Assembly (NCBI GenBank): GCA_030142905.1
Contig: JASJOG010000057.1
Span: forward strand, 434,501-498,500
Source of the DNA: Heliopora coerulea
Taxonomy: Eukaryota > Cnidaria > Anthozoa > Scleralcyonacea > Helioporidae
Direction: 5' to 3'
Length of the DNA: 64,000 bases
Shown: positions 36,501 to 45,667 of the stretch, one piece after another
How positions within the stretch are numbered: position 1 is the first letter of the stretch
How the letters are laid out: every line of letters begins with the position of its first letter
Program-made: the position numbers and the translations under genes
The notes under the pieces: generated by a model
The model's database searches: none
Told to the model about the DNA's origin: nothing
Seen by the model: the letters and a program-made list of their open reading frames with translations, nothing else

Positions 36501-39500
36501 AAATTACTGCAGACAAAGGTAGACAAAGCACAATTGCCACGTATCCCATGTAATCTTGTCCCAGAATTGTTCCAAAAGATTTCTTCCGTATGTTGAGGTG
36601 GATTGATACAACTCCATGATTATTGAGATTTAGTTTGGCTGGAATTCTCAGAAAAAATTGTTTCTTTTATCTCTAGGTTCCAGAAATGCAAGCTCCTGGC
36701 AAACTTGGTGAGTAGGTCTTTTGTTACTTCCGATAGTTCATGAAGCTTTCATTTAGTTTGCAAATAGAATGGCTTGCTTTCTTACTGAACTCTCGAACAA
36801 ATGAATTAGTTGTTCTTTTCATAGCTATTTGTAACAGATTCAATACAAGTGGCCGAACTGTCTGTAGTTAATCCCAAGCAGTACGGACTAAAATATTTTA
36901 TCTTTCTTAAAATACGAATACTGGCATTGGAATGGCCATGTTAGCTGGCTATTTTGAAGTTTCAGGAAATTTTAACCTTCAAAATGGAAGGAAACGTTTA
37001 TGTTTATCGGGGCGATTCTGTATCTGATTTACAACATACTAACTATAACCAATTTTCGTTATGAGAAAGAAACTAGTTATTTGCTCCATTATAAACGAAA
37101 TCACTTTTCTTGATTTTGTAAATGCCATTGTCGTTCGTGAAAAAGGAATCATTACAACTGTTAAGAGTACTTACAGCTCTGCCTGCGACGCAACAAAGAG
37201 AATGGATGAATCTGGAAGATCATTTTCCCTCGACTCTAAGAATAAACTTCACAGAGGCCATCTTAAACGTGAGCTCTCGCTACATCAATTATTCTGAAGA
37301 CCACACTAAGCAAGACAACCAAGTTTAACAGTTATCTGATGATACTTCAAGATGTAAACCTTTTACTGTATCATAATTATTATTATTACAAATGTTTTCA
37401 GTTTAACTCACCCACTTATTATTACGTATCGTTTCAGTGCCGCCTTCTCTTCAATCGAACGTTCGCCGTTGTTCATCGCAGTTTCCATCGCTTACAGGTG
37501 TCAAGAACTCGATATCGGTGGGAAATTTGAACGGCCAACCCTTGCAAGGTCGACCACTCTCGCAAGGTCGACCACTCTCGCTTGCAGTAGACCAGTTGGA
37601 ATTGAACGAAAATGCATCGAAGAGATTCATACGATCCCAAAGCACAAAGAAACGAGAACGTGAGTAATCCATAAGTTTGTTTTAGATTGATACCAATACT
37701 AATACCAAGAATCTTAATTTACAACCACTGTGCTATTTCACTAAACGAACTTTTTAACAAAAAAAAAAAGAAAAAAAAAAGTGGTCTTCCAATGCGTCGT
37801 GGGTCAGTCAATACAGTACATACAAAAACAGTAATTTTATATGTTTACACTGTACAGAACGAATCAGAAACGAACAATTCTTAATTTTGTTTTGAAAAAC
37901 TTGAATCGTTGCTGCGCTCTTTTGGTCACTTGCTCGAGTATTCCAAGGGTTTTGTTCCTTCGTGAAAGATGTTTGGAGCTAGCACAAGTTTGCAATCTTC
38001 GCTGACCTTCTCACTGTCGGTAGGTTATTGGTCGGGGGGATGGAGCCGGCTGTGAGGAGGTTGCGAATTCGACCTTCTTCAGGGGTACAGAACGATTTTC
38101 TAATGATTTGAGCTTGACGGGGGTTAGTTACTGTCCGCACAATGTATACAAGAAGAATATTATAAAAAAATAACAAACCCCAAAGCAAACATCTTGTTAG
38201 TTGAAGATTTGAGCAAAAAAAGACGAAAGGTATGTTTCGAGTTTATTGCAAAGCCATTGTCGAACCTAGTGAGTGACAAGCAAATAATTTAGTTTTGAAA
38301 AAGGCTATGCAATATACTCGAAATGTCATCGTTAGTGTTTTCGTTTGAGTGAACAAGGTATTTATTTTCATAATTTGTTTTCTATTATAATTGTTGAAAT
38401 TATCGCCTGCCAATGGTACAGAACAACTGTAGGGACAATAACTGGCCAGAATCATCCTCAGGGTATTATGAAACGAAAACTTCACAATTAACCTACACTG
38501 CCGAAGTCAACTGAAAAAGTTGACGAAAGTTGACCGGTATCCCGAAGGTGCAAGTTCAAATCCCGCTCGAATCAACTTTTTCAGTTGACTTCGGCAGTGC
38601 AGGTTAATTGTGAAGTTCGCGTTTCATAACTGGCCAGTATTTCGAACAATGAGTTTCACACTAAAATTTTGAAGATTTTTGTTGCATTTAGAAGAGCCAG
38701 AGATTGTCCCAGTCCCTATAAACGAATTACGAAACCACAAGGTAGGGCTCTCGTTTTTAGCTTCCGTCCATTTGTCTTTACAACTAAATATGTTTCGGTG
38801 CACGAACCAGCAGGTCAAGACTAACTCACTAGTAACAGCGACGGCAATTATAATTATCCATGAATTTTTTTAGAACCTACAAAAACTTAAAGGAAAACAC
38901 AAAAAAGAAATGACCATTTTGGTTAAGAGACACGAAAAGGTAAGTAGTTCTTCTTCTGTCTTTTTTTAAGTTTTTATTTCGTATGAGTGTATTTGTTTTT
39001 TTCGGTTGTTTTTTTTCCACATACAGTTCAGCTGGTGGAGTTTGGGACCAGGGCACCGCAGTTCACAAGTTCCGCGTCCAGATTGTAGTCCAGTCAACGC
39101 TTGCTCAGTAATACCGCTGGATTAATTGTAGTTTCTAATGAAGACATTGCCTCGGGGGGTTCAAACCCCTCACTTTTCTTCGGGACCAGATTTTTAATTG
39201 TTATAAGTCCGATGAGAAACTGGTGGGGAGAGGGGAGGGTATCGGACGATGACTCCTCAATGTCACTGAAACTGCCGAAATATTTTGAAGAGATATTAAG
39301 AAAAAAGCTGTACATTTTCATACGCCAACAAAGACATTTTTCCTGGCACGGAAGCCATTATGCCCTGTCGTCTTAATCGAAGAATTTAGCTTACATTCGT
39401 GACTAGGGTTCGATTCCGGTTCTGTGGAGCTGTAAGATTAGATTTATCGCGGTCACATATGAGAAGAGTGTCGTTCAATTGGACTTCACCAAAGCATGCT

Positions 39501-42500
39501 TCGTTTGTTACAGCTACACATACCTTAATCGATGTTTTCATATGAAATTTTTTACCTTTTATGGCCACCTATGTAAGTTTTCACTTTTCTTTGAACAAGA
39601 ACGTACTTTCATTCTTTTCAGGAGAAGGACAGAATGCAGAAACAGCACTTCGCAATTCAAGAAAAGTTAGCGAAAGTAATAGAGAAAGATATGGAGGTTA
39701 CGAAGAGAAAGCTCGAAAAGTCATTGAAGAAGGCAACGAAAGACGGGTATGGTACTGTTACTGAACTCCAGGGCAATAACTGGGGAACACTGAGACGGGA
39801 ACAACTTTTCCGACATTTCGGGGAATCAGCGGGAAAGAAACTATGCCAAGTGGTTGCGAGATTAAAAAAGATTACAAAAATCTAGTTCTGCTTGGGTGAG
39901 ACCATTTTCAGTGGTCATGAAACCTGCAAAAACGCGCGTCAGTACTTCTGCATTCCCCAAACAGTCATCTGCCATGGCTATCTCTGAAAGAGCTTGACGA
40001 TTTAAATCCCGCTTCGCTTTTTTATAAGAACTTGATGGAGTTTCTTTTTATGTTTTCAGGACGTATGAAGAAGCTTATCAAGAAGGGCGTCAAGAAGTGG
40101 CAAGTCTACGGAAGGATCAAGAAATGAAGGTAGGGCAAACAGATACAAAGAGAAAGTTTCACAATTAACACCGACACTACTCATGTCAACTTTTTTTGTT
40201 GACTTTGTCAGTGTAGGTTTAATCATGAAATTTCCTCTTCAAGTTACCTTAGGGATGATATCTGAAATACAAAAAGATATATTCCTGGCATAAAAATGCT
40301 TTCAGTTATATTGGAGCCTCTCAGTGATCACTTTCCTGGTCTTTCTCTGCTAAAATTCCGCTATATAGAAATTGGGTTTCAGATAAATTGATTTAATCAA
40401 CGACAATTTGAATTTTAACTAAAATAGCAGTAGATTCGGACATGTTTTTAAATAGTTGCCTTGGTATCAAGGTTGTGAGGGGATTCGACATTATGCAATA
40501 TCTTTGCGTTACTCCATATTACATGAGTTAGTTTGACTGAACGATGTTGATTTGCAGATGAATATGTTAATTGCAGATGAATGTGTTAAAGTTGGAGCAA
40601 AGAGAGGAGGTCATTCGTCTAATTGAACAGCAGTTAAAAGACCAGTATGATTTCGCAAAGAGTAATATTGAACCAGTAAGTAAATATTCCGTCTTCTTAA
40701 TTTTCAACAGACGCGGCATGAAAACAGTTGACGAAATGACTGTGTTTTCCAGGAATTTAAAGAGCTTGAAAATGTGATGAATCTTACAAAGGAAGAACAA
40801 AGCAAGAAGTTAGCTGAGTACCATGAAAGGTAAACGTGTCATTAGATAATGTGATTCCACTGATAACTGTTGTCATGGACAAAAACATGACTTAATGATG
40901 TGTTTGTGGTAGCTTGGTAATTATGTTCTTAATACGCACGCTCTCAAGCTGTTCTCTCAGAAAAACATTCTGAGTCCCTGACGGGAATCGAACCCGTAAC
41001 CTTCTGATCGCCGGCGAGACGCTCTAACCATTTAGCTACAAAGACTCAGATGGTGAGTGAAGGTTAAATTTGTGTACTGGTTCGTATAGATGGTAGACAT
41101 ATGTACTGCCAGTCTGCTAGTCTCGATATGTCGTCTATTTTTATCTATACGAACCATCTATACGAACCAGTACACAAATTTAACCTTCACTCACCATCTG
41201 AGTCTTTGTAGCTCAATGGTTAGAGCGTCTCGCCGGCGATCAGAAGGTTACGGGTTCGATTCCCGTCAGGGACTCAGAACGTTTTTCTGAGAGAACAGCT
41301 TGAGAGCGTGCGTATTAAAAACATGACTGTTCTCGTGGAGAAAATGTGGGTGAGGACATTAGGAGATTGGTGTTGTTGGTGGTGTTGGTGGTGTTGGTTG
41401 TAGTGTTGGAGCGCAGTTAATGTTTCCAATCCTCGTCTTGTAGACAACGTTTTTGCTCACATTTTCTAACTTTTCTATTTCTCTTTCAATTCCCCAGAAA
41501 AATGAATCAGCTGAAAAGAAGGCAGGATGCATACAATAGTAATCAGTTGAAATTAGTATCGAGAGAAAGAAAAAGTAAAGACGAGATCCAAAGGTAACTT
41601 ACCATATGTGTGTCTTCCACTGCCCATAGAACCTTCATTATATCAAGCAATGCTTGTCGCAGTTTTTTGTTCTTTCTCCTTTGACGAAATGACCATGAAT
41701 TGCCAATAGAGAGCTATCTGTTTGTCTATTTTAAGGTCAATGTCAGTGTAGCATGAACAGAAAATTTCATAATAGCCAGTTCCCCTTATCACGTCAGCTG
41801 AGTACAACTACCATATACTTTGCAGTTTTTCATTTTCATGCAAACATTGAATTGCCATAGCGAATGGAAAGACAATTCCTCCAATTAACATTACAAACAA
41901 GATTTCGAAAGGCATTCTGGTAGTTGTATTCAGCAAATGCATAAGGAGAAACGGCCACTGCCAGTGGATAAACCCAGTTTTCCCCTGTGATTGTTTATGA
42001 AGAGAGAAGCTTTGGAGTCATAGCCAAAGTATTATTTGATCAGATGTAATGTTAATGACCTGGTGTTCCACGTTCAGTTTTGTAACAAAACATTTCCCGC
42101 TCCATCCTATTACAAAGGTTCAAGTTAAAGTGTTCTTAGCAAAAAGGTCGAACATAACAGCAGTCTGAATATTTTCCCAGGTTAAAACGTGAACAAAATA
42201 ACAGACATATCGAACAGTCTGTTATAGAGCGACAAAAGGTATGTATGTTTCTTTTAAAGTCATTACCCTGCCACGTAAACATGAGGGAAAGTACGTGACC
42301 TCCCAATCGAATCAAACGCCGAGAACAGTGTTTCAAAAACGAGTCGAAGACGAGTTTTTAGAATGCCCTTTGCTTGTTTGATGTAATATAATAATTAGGA
42401 GAAGTTGATTGTAGTATCAAAACACGTCTTGATCAAGATTTTCCTTTATATTTTCCTCGAAAACTATTAATCAGTTTGATGGAGGAGGATCAATCACTCT

Positions 42501-43064
42501 GCAACTGATTTCTTTCTTGTGTCTTTGTTCCGTTAGGAGAGCGAGTTTCATGACAAAGAAATGAAGCAGTTAGCGGAAGACCACGAGAAACTCATGACTC
42601 AGCTGGATGAAGTTAAACAAAAGGTTTGTCGGTTACCAAAATACTAACAGTAGGTCCTTCATTAACTCTTTCCCGGTGAGATAAGACTTCTATTATTTTA
42701 CTCTGGCGAACGGCAGGAGATTTTACTCGTCAAAGGAAGAGAGCCCGCCTGGGAGAAATTAAACTAAGCCTTGTATATAGAAGCAAAGGGAGAAGACAAA
42801 TTGAAAGTTGTCTATTGGAGTCCGCCTCGTTCTCAGAAAACGCTTCATAGTGATCAGTTAGAAAGGCAGGTGCACGCACTTGTAGTGTATAAACACCAAG
42901 CCGTCACTAGCATCAAAAACGTCAAATATTTTCTCTTCCTTGCTTAGAGTATTCGAGAATTGTTGGAGCTGTTCGAAAGACGATGCAAAAACATTCGTAA
43001 TGCAGATTTAGAAACGATATACGCATCACTGTTCTCGGAAAAAGAGGAAGAATCCAAGTTATGA
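15229..43064 (+). CDS. PLCB1: Phospholipase C beta (1-phosphatidylinositol 4,5-bisphosphate phosphodiesterase), complete, 36 exons
   Basis: All 36 coding exons join in consistent phase to a 1,211-residue protein; vertebrate PLCB1 has 1,216. The enzyme is activated by G-alpha-q/11 at the plasma membrane and hydrolyses PIP2 to IP3 and diacylglycerol. The order is PH (about 20-150), EF-hand array (155-300), X box (325-475), Ser/Asp-rich X-Y linker (476-545), Y box (550-665), C2 (690-815) and a long charged coiled-coil C-terminus (840-1211) typical of PLC beta. Catalytic histidines H335 (NSSHNTYLT) and H382 (ITHG) are present. The start ATG (15229) begins the frame leading into FIKWDD, matching PLCB1-3 and not PLCB4. 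The protein ends ESKL. A poly(A) signal lies at 43116. Invertebrate PLC beta genes may pre-date the vertebrate PLCB1/2/3 split, so the symbol marks type, not strict orthology. Confidence 0.95.
17990..18091. mobile_element. TTAA MITE copy
   Basis: TTAACCCATT start, central 'ttttactctggttaatgccc..ttttac', and AAAGGGTTAA end. In PLC beta intron 3. Confidence 0.75.
19665..19766. mobile_element. TTAA MITE copy
   Basis: TTAA at both ends, with the core 'gtaaaattgtctgggattag' and 'ctggagtaaaa'. In PLC beta intron 3. Confidence 0.65.
20330..20545 (+). repeat. Degenerate GAT/AAT trinucleotide-like region
   Basis: Dominated by imperfect 'gatgataatgat' units; a decayed microsatellite in PLC beta intron 3. 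Confidence 0.6.
21396..21489. mobile_element. TTAA MITE copy
   Basis: TTAA ends, with the core 'gtaaaatcgtctagtgttag' and 'ccagagtaaaat'. Lies 87 bp downstream of PLC beta exon 4. Confidence 0.65.
24885..25062 (-). repeat. Foldback-family element, copy F1 (arm plus tRNA-like core)
   Basis: The arm (24885-24988: 'gttaatgtcccaaggataat', 'cagagatatacatgaacaga', 'cttttcatgataatct', 'cactgccgaa', 'aaaaatgttgac') is followed by a minus-strand tRNA-like core. The same arm sequences recur in F2, and the outermost 'gttaatgtcccaagg' is found inverted at the far end of F2. In PLC beta intron 9. Confidence 0.7.
24989..25059 (-). tRNA. tRNA-like core of foldback element F1
   Basis: On the minus strand: acceptor GACTCGA (6 of 7 pairs with the 3' TGGAGTC), TA, D arm GCTC/GAGC with an AACAGGTA loop, and a T arm with loop TTCAAAT. 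The anticodon arm is degenerate and the base before the presumed anticodon is C, not U. The A- and B-box regions look usable by RNA polymerase III. This is read as a tRNA-derived sequence in a repeat, not a translation-competent tRNA. Confidence 0.5.
25157..25440. repeat. Hairpin repeat H, copy 1
   Basis: 'ttcttcctccgatttctag' (from 25181) and its inverse (to 25279) form a perfect stem of about 31 bp around a GC-richer loop ('ggcgaagccgag'). The shared tail 'tattttaggcgaaaatccag..ttctaaatactgattaat' follows. The second copy is at 58612-58880 with the same order. No coding capacity; a foldback MITE-like family. Confidence 0.7.
25443..25700. repeat. Foldback-family element, copy F2, with tRNA-like core
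   Basis: The left arm (25452-25546) and right arm (25588-25700) are inverted repeats around 'aagtcaactgaaaaatgttg'. The core 25542-25612 is tRNA-like on the + strand: acceptor 6 of 7 pairs, D arm GCTC/GAGC, and a B-box-like GAGTTCAAATCCC. The acceptor and T-arm sequence of the core is itself part of both inverted arms. In PLC beta intron 9, about 380 bp after F1. Confidence 0.7.
26205..26520 (+). repeat. GTGTTCGTGTTG-type low-complexity minisatellite
   Basis: Imperfect tandem 6-mers and 12-mers such as GTGTTC and GTGTTGGCGTTC, strongly G/T biased, in PLC beta intron 10, ending about 110 bp before exon 11. Long open frames here are only a by-product of the repeat. Confidence 0.75.
26956..27082. 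mobile_element. TTAA MITE copy with duplicated core
   Basis: TTAA ends, with the core unit present twice in tandem ('ttttactctggctaacgtcagataattttac', shown in part, then 'tttggctaaatccagacgattttac'). In PLC beta intron 12. Confidence 0.65.
27483..27608. repeat. (CATA)n / (TA)n microsatellite
   Basis: About 100 bp of nearly perfect CATA tandem units, flanked by TA runs, in PLC beta intron 12. Confidence 0.9.
27660..27906. repeat. Two adjacent foldback structures
   Basis: A first hairpin at 27660-27727 ('atcaagataaa' / 'tttatcttgat' with A/T-rich arms). A second pair of arms of about 65 bp lies at 27751-27815 and 27842-27906, matching over 'gatcaatgtagaataaccac' and beyond with few mismatches. 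No coding frame. Likely a foldback transposon in PLC beta intron 12. Confidence 0.7.
28459..33742 (+). other. PLC beta exons 13-23: end of X box, X-Y linker, Y box and C2
   Basis: Exons: 28459-28540, 28770-28945, 29735-29831, 30029-30113, 30803-30875, 30961-31012, 31096-31147, 31390-31492, 31922-32086, 32913-33012, 33638-33742. Exon 14 encodes the Ser/Asp-rich X-Y linker, known in the family as an autoinhibitory loop. Exons 15-20 carry [27 protein letters not shown] and [16 protein letters not shown] of the Y box. Exon 21 opens C2 with [20 protein letters not shown]. Confidence 0.92.
33060..33500 (+). repeat. Degenerate CCTTACC/CCCTAACC pyrimidine-rich region
   Basis: Imperfect repeats of 'ccttacc', 'ctaccctg' and 'ccctaaccctaccctaac' in PLC beta intron 22. 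Locally telomere-like (CCCTAA) but too irregular for an interstitial telomere array. Confidence 0.6.
33880..35765 (+). mobile_element. CR1/L2-type LINE, 5'-truncated, in PLC beta intron 23
   Basis: Reverse transcriptase motifs run in order: [31 protein letters not shown], the [14 protein letters not shown] region, [13 protein letters not shown] and LLYADDAV with an intact YADD. The CR1/L2 C-terminal region follows ([25 protein letters not shown]). Three lesions break the frame: TAG at 34061, an indel at the 7-A run 34932-34938, and TGA at 35220 where the family has Trp. The 3' end has an AT-rich 'ttattcattcatt' tail, as L2/CR1 elements often do. The sense orientation matches PLC beta. The endonuclease domain is missing. 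Confidence 0.88.
36258..36447 (+). repeat. tRNA-derived SINE-like repeat, copy a (body)
   Basis: Body sequence 'gagaagagtgttgtccagtt', 'gtttcctcctgtggtaacac', 'ggggtggcccttactggacc' and 'agggttatccagta'. The same order is found at 63059-63262 (+) and 55930-56160 (-). The 3' part alone is at 420-490 and the 5' part at 39390-39490. In PLC beta intron 24. Confidence 0.65.
38468..38628. repeat. Foldback-family element, copy F3, with half a tRNA-like core
   Basis: 56-bp arms (38468-38523 and 38572-38628) are almost perfect inverted repeats containing 'cactgccgaagtcaactgaa'. The centre (38530-38571) keeps only the 3' half of the tRNA-like core: 'ccggtatcccgaaggtgc' and the B-box-like 'aagttcaaatcccgc'. 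In PLC beta intron 26, just before exon 27. Confidence 0.75.
39390..39490 (+). repeat. tRNA-derived SINE-like repeat, 5' part with B box
   Basis: A perfect RNA polymerase III B box, GGTTCGATTCC (39407-39417), precedes the family body start 'gagaagagtgtcgttcaatt'. This shows the promoter end of the repeat family seen at 36258, 55930 and 63059. Confidence 0.6.
40152..40236. repeat. Foldback-family element, copy F4, arms only
   Basis: 'gaaagtttcacaattaacac' and 'cactactcatgtcaac' face their inverted, diverged partners across a poly-T of a few bases. No tRNA-like core. In PLC beta intron 30. Confidence 0.65.
40975..41046 (-). tRNA. tRNA-like sequence, left arm of inverted repeat
   Basis: Same sequence as 41202-41273 with one difference in the D region (GCTA for GCTC), which weakens the D stem. 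Acceptor GTCTTTG pairs with CAGGGAC. The B box GGTTCGATTCC is perfect. Confidence 0.5.
41202..41273 (+). tRNA. tRNA-like sequence, right arm of inverted repeat
   Basis: Cloverleaf: acceptor GTCTTTG/CAGGGAC (7 pairs with G-U), D arm GCTC/GAGC with loop AATGGTTA, T arm ACGGG/CCCGT with loop TTCGATT. The A box (TAGCTCAATGG) and B box (GGTTCGATTCC) are intact. The anticodon arm is flawed: a C-C mismatch in the stem and C at the U33 position; positions 34-36 would read GGC. Either a tRNA pseudogene or the head of a tRNA-derived element. Confidence 0.6.
42662..42762. mobile_element. TTAA MITE copy
   Basis: TTAACTCTTT start, core 'ttttactctggcgaacggca' then 'ggagattttactcgtcaaa', TTAA end. In PLC beta intron 35. 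Confidence 0.75.
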
Positions 43065-45667
43065 CATCAGGAGTTACACTGGCTTGCGCAGTGAGGAAAA
43101 TGACCAGAACGTGTCAATAAAATTGTATACATGGATACAGTATCTTAATCCCCATAGGCTTAATATCGTCTGTGCGGAATTTTCCCCGCGGACCTTGCTT
43201 GGCAACCTAATTTCCACGAAATGGAGTTTTCAGCTTGGACGAAATTTTGTCGTTGTCTTTTCTTGTTAGTCCTATCTGAGAAATCGTGAGACAAAGAGAA
43301 AATTTTGCTCGCGCGCAAAATTGTACATTGCAAAAAATTGGCCTTGAAAAAAATTGGTGGAACTAATTAGAAAGGCAAAGGGAAAATCCCACCAGTGCGG
43401 AAAATTTCGTGTAGCGGAAATTAGGCGTAATGTCGTCCTGGTTTTCGTTCTGGGAATAACGAGAATGGGGAAAAATATTGTTTTTCTGGAAGAATTTTGA
43501 TACAATTTTCAAAGACGCATTGGAATTAATCCTACTTCGACATTCACCGCACCTTCGAATATAATCCTAACTCTTTTCCTAATACTAACCATAGAATCAC
43601 GATGCGTTTATTGGGACAATTTCAGGTTAAAACTTCACTAAATGAATTTGAGCTCTTTTGAGGACTAAGTCAGGTTTCGGAAACATTGGAATGCAGGTAC
43701 TAAAGAACATAAAGTCGCACAAAATACAAACTGTTATTTCAATCCTAACTCTTAAGCTATCTATTATTATTAACATAATTACTCACCTGCATCAAAACCT
43801 ATTGTTTTCACTCGGCGTTATATTAACGAATGCATAGAGCAAAATGATGCAAGTCGAGTTTGTCAAATTTTGGTTGTTGCATTCGCTGATATAATGCAGA
43901 GAAAGCATAACGAGTTACGATGAAGGTCAGTAATTATATAATAATTAATTACTTAAGCTCACAGCATTATATCCAGTAATGCTGCGTGCGTCAGTGATTA
44001 TCTGTTAACTAACTTCAATTATAACTATCAGATCACATTCCAAACACGGAGTTTATCCTAATTGAGCAGTTGACCTGGACTTCGACTAAGAAGTACATGA
44101 AATAAACGAGCAACTTTGTAAATGTTTCTTAATTTTTGCTAAAATTTTTAATTTACCGAGTTTGTTATTGTTGGAGAAGGGTGTATGATTTCCTGGTATT
44201 ATTGTTTGTAGAGTCGAAGCTAGGACGGCAAGTAGTCCAACCACAGTGTTTTTGAGATTGCCAGTTTTCTTTTTTCTTTTTCAAGCGTATGTTAGCTACC
44301 GGTGTTTATTTTGGGAATACGCTTTATTTACTCGTTAAACTACTTGCTTACAAGTATCCGAAAAACTCAGCTTTACAATGGAATAGTTACAACTACTAAT
44401 ACTTTAAAAGTTATTTATTTGATATCTTGTCACAGGATTAGGCGACCATTGATATGAGATGTAAGACATATGCCGGGAATAACATTTAGATGTACAGTCA
44501 GGGTTTTTGATGTTGAAATATTGTAAATAGAACAAATTATATTAAAATAGTTTAAAATATGCGCTAGCTTCTTGCTTAACGTTGGAAAACAGAGCGGAAA
44601 TGCTGGTGGATTACTACTACTATGTATTCTTGAGAGGTAGGGAGAGGGAGGGGGGAGAGGGAGAGGGGGGAGAGGGAGAGGGGGAGAGGGAGGGGGGAGA
44701 GGGAGGGGGGAGAGGGAGGGGGGAGAGGGAGGGGGGAGAGGGAGGGGGGAGAGGGAGGGGGAGAGAGGGGGGAGAGAGGGGGGAGAGAGGGAGAGAGGGA
44801 GGGAGAGAGGGAGAGGGAGGGAGAGAGGGAGAGGGAGGGAGAGAGGAAGGGAGAGGGAGGGAGAGGGAGAGGGAGAGAGACAGGGGGAGAGAGAGAGGGG
44901 GAGAGAGAGAGAGGGGGAGAGAGAGAGGGGGAGAGAGAGAGAGGGGGAGAGAGAGAGAGAGGGGAGAGAGAGAGGGGAGGGAGAGAGAGAGGGGGAGAGA
45001 GAGAGGGGGAGAGAGGGGAGAGAGAGAGGGGGAGAGAGGGGAGAGAGAGGGGGAGAGAGAGAGAGAGGGAGAGGGAGGGAGAGAGAGAGAGAGGGAGAGG
45101 GAGGGAGGGAGAGAGGGAGGGAGAGAGATTTGAACCGTGAAACGGGGATGGATTAGGAAATAACGAAGACATAAACTTTGCATTTTGTGAAGACCGGCAA
45201 ACGAGATTTAAGATAGAAGTTTTGGTTATTTTATTGGTTAGTTTTTATCGATTATCCTCACTGGTGTTGGCTTACGAAAGCTGCGCATGTGTTCCTTACA
45301 CTGGTGAGTAGAGAGAATTAAAAAAAGTTAAAAAATTAAACGCAAATCGCAGACTGTCCGAAACAATTACCTCAGTTTGGGAACTGAAAAAAAAAAAGAA
45401 TTACAGGAACAAAACTGGATACATGCATGACTTCCAAACGATTTTAAGTGACTACATGATGTAAGTGATCATGTCTCTCTGACATCTCGGATGTAGATTA
45501 CAATAAACTTTTAGATTAATTTCTCCAAAGAACAGTGAGGAGATAGAAAGCAGGGTTCGGCATTTTGGACGGGCGTGGCTTACATCCTGGCCGAGTGAGC
45601 AGTGAGGTTGGTAACCAGCTGCAGGTTTGTTGACAGTCGAAAGGAGGACGCGTCTTGTCGAGTAAAA
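43065..45667. other. Intergenic between PLC beta and MIPOL1
   Basis: PLC beta 3' UTR with AATAAA at 43116, unremarkable AT-rich sequence to about 44630, the polypurine tract (44632-45128), then the MIPOL1 5' flank with a GC-richer stretch at about 45560-45660. Confidence 0.65.
44632..45128 (+). repeat. Polypurine (GGGAGA)n tract, about 490 bp
   Basis: From 44639 to 45128 every base is A or G except a single C at 44881. Units shift from 'gggagagggagg' on the left to 'gagagaggggga' on the right. Many G-runs of three to six make it a candidate for triplex (H-DNA) and G-quadruplex structures. Long open frames on both strands are artefacts of the repeat. Confidence 0.97.

Larger units (their letters stand above)
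40930..41318. repeat. Large inverted repeat carrying a tRNA-like sequence in each arm
   Basis: Arms 40930-41092 and 41154-41318 (about 163 bp) are near-perfect inverted copies, from TTAATACGCACGCTCTCAAG at the outer end to 'gtgtactggttcgtatagat' at the inner end, with a 61-bp spacer. Each arm contains a 72-nt tRNA-like sequence pointing toward its outer edge, so the two diverge. In PLC beta intron 32. Confidence 0.85.
36144..43064 (+). other. PLC beta exons 24-36: coiled-coil C-terminal domain
   Basis: Exons: 36144-36247, 36677-36707, 37438-37659, 38692-38741, 38874-38939, 39622-39746, 40060-40129, 40577-40675, 40753-40829, 41498-41593, 42181-42238, 42537-42623, 42948-43064. The distal C-terminal domain is Lys/Glu-rich ([37 protein letters not shown]), as expected for the membrane- and G-alpha-q-binding coiled coil. 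Exon 26 contains an exact 18-bp in-frame tandem duplication (37545-37580, QGRPLS twice). The first 3' splice site before exon 31 is duplicated. Confidence 0.9.

Noticed and set aside
44576..45183. Long open frames of about 180-200 codons on both strands (Ser/Pro/Leu-rich; Arg/Glu/Gly-rich)
   Set aside because: They are translations of the polypurine repeat; any frame without stops in a GA tract gives these.
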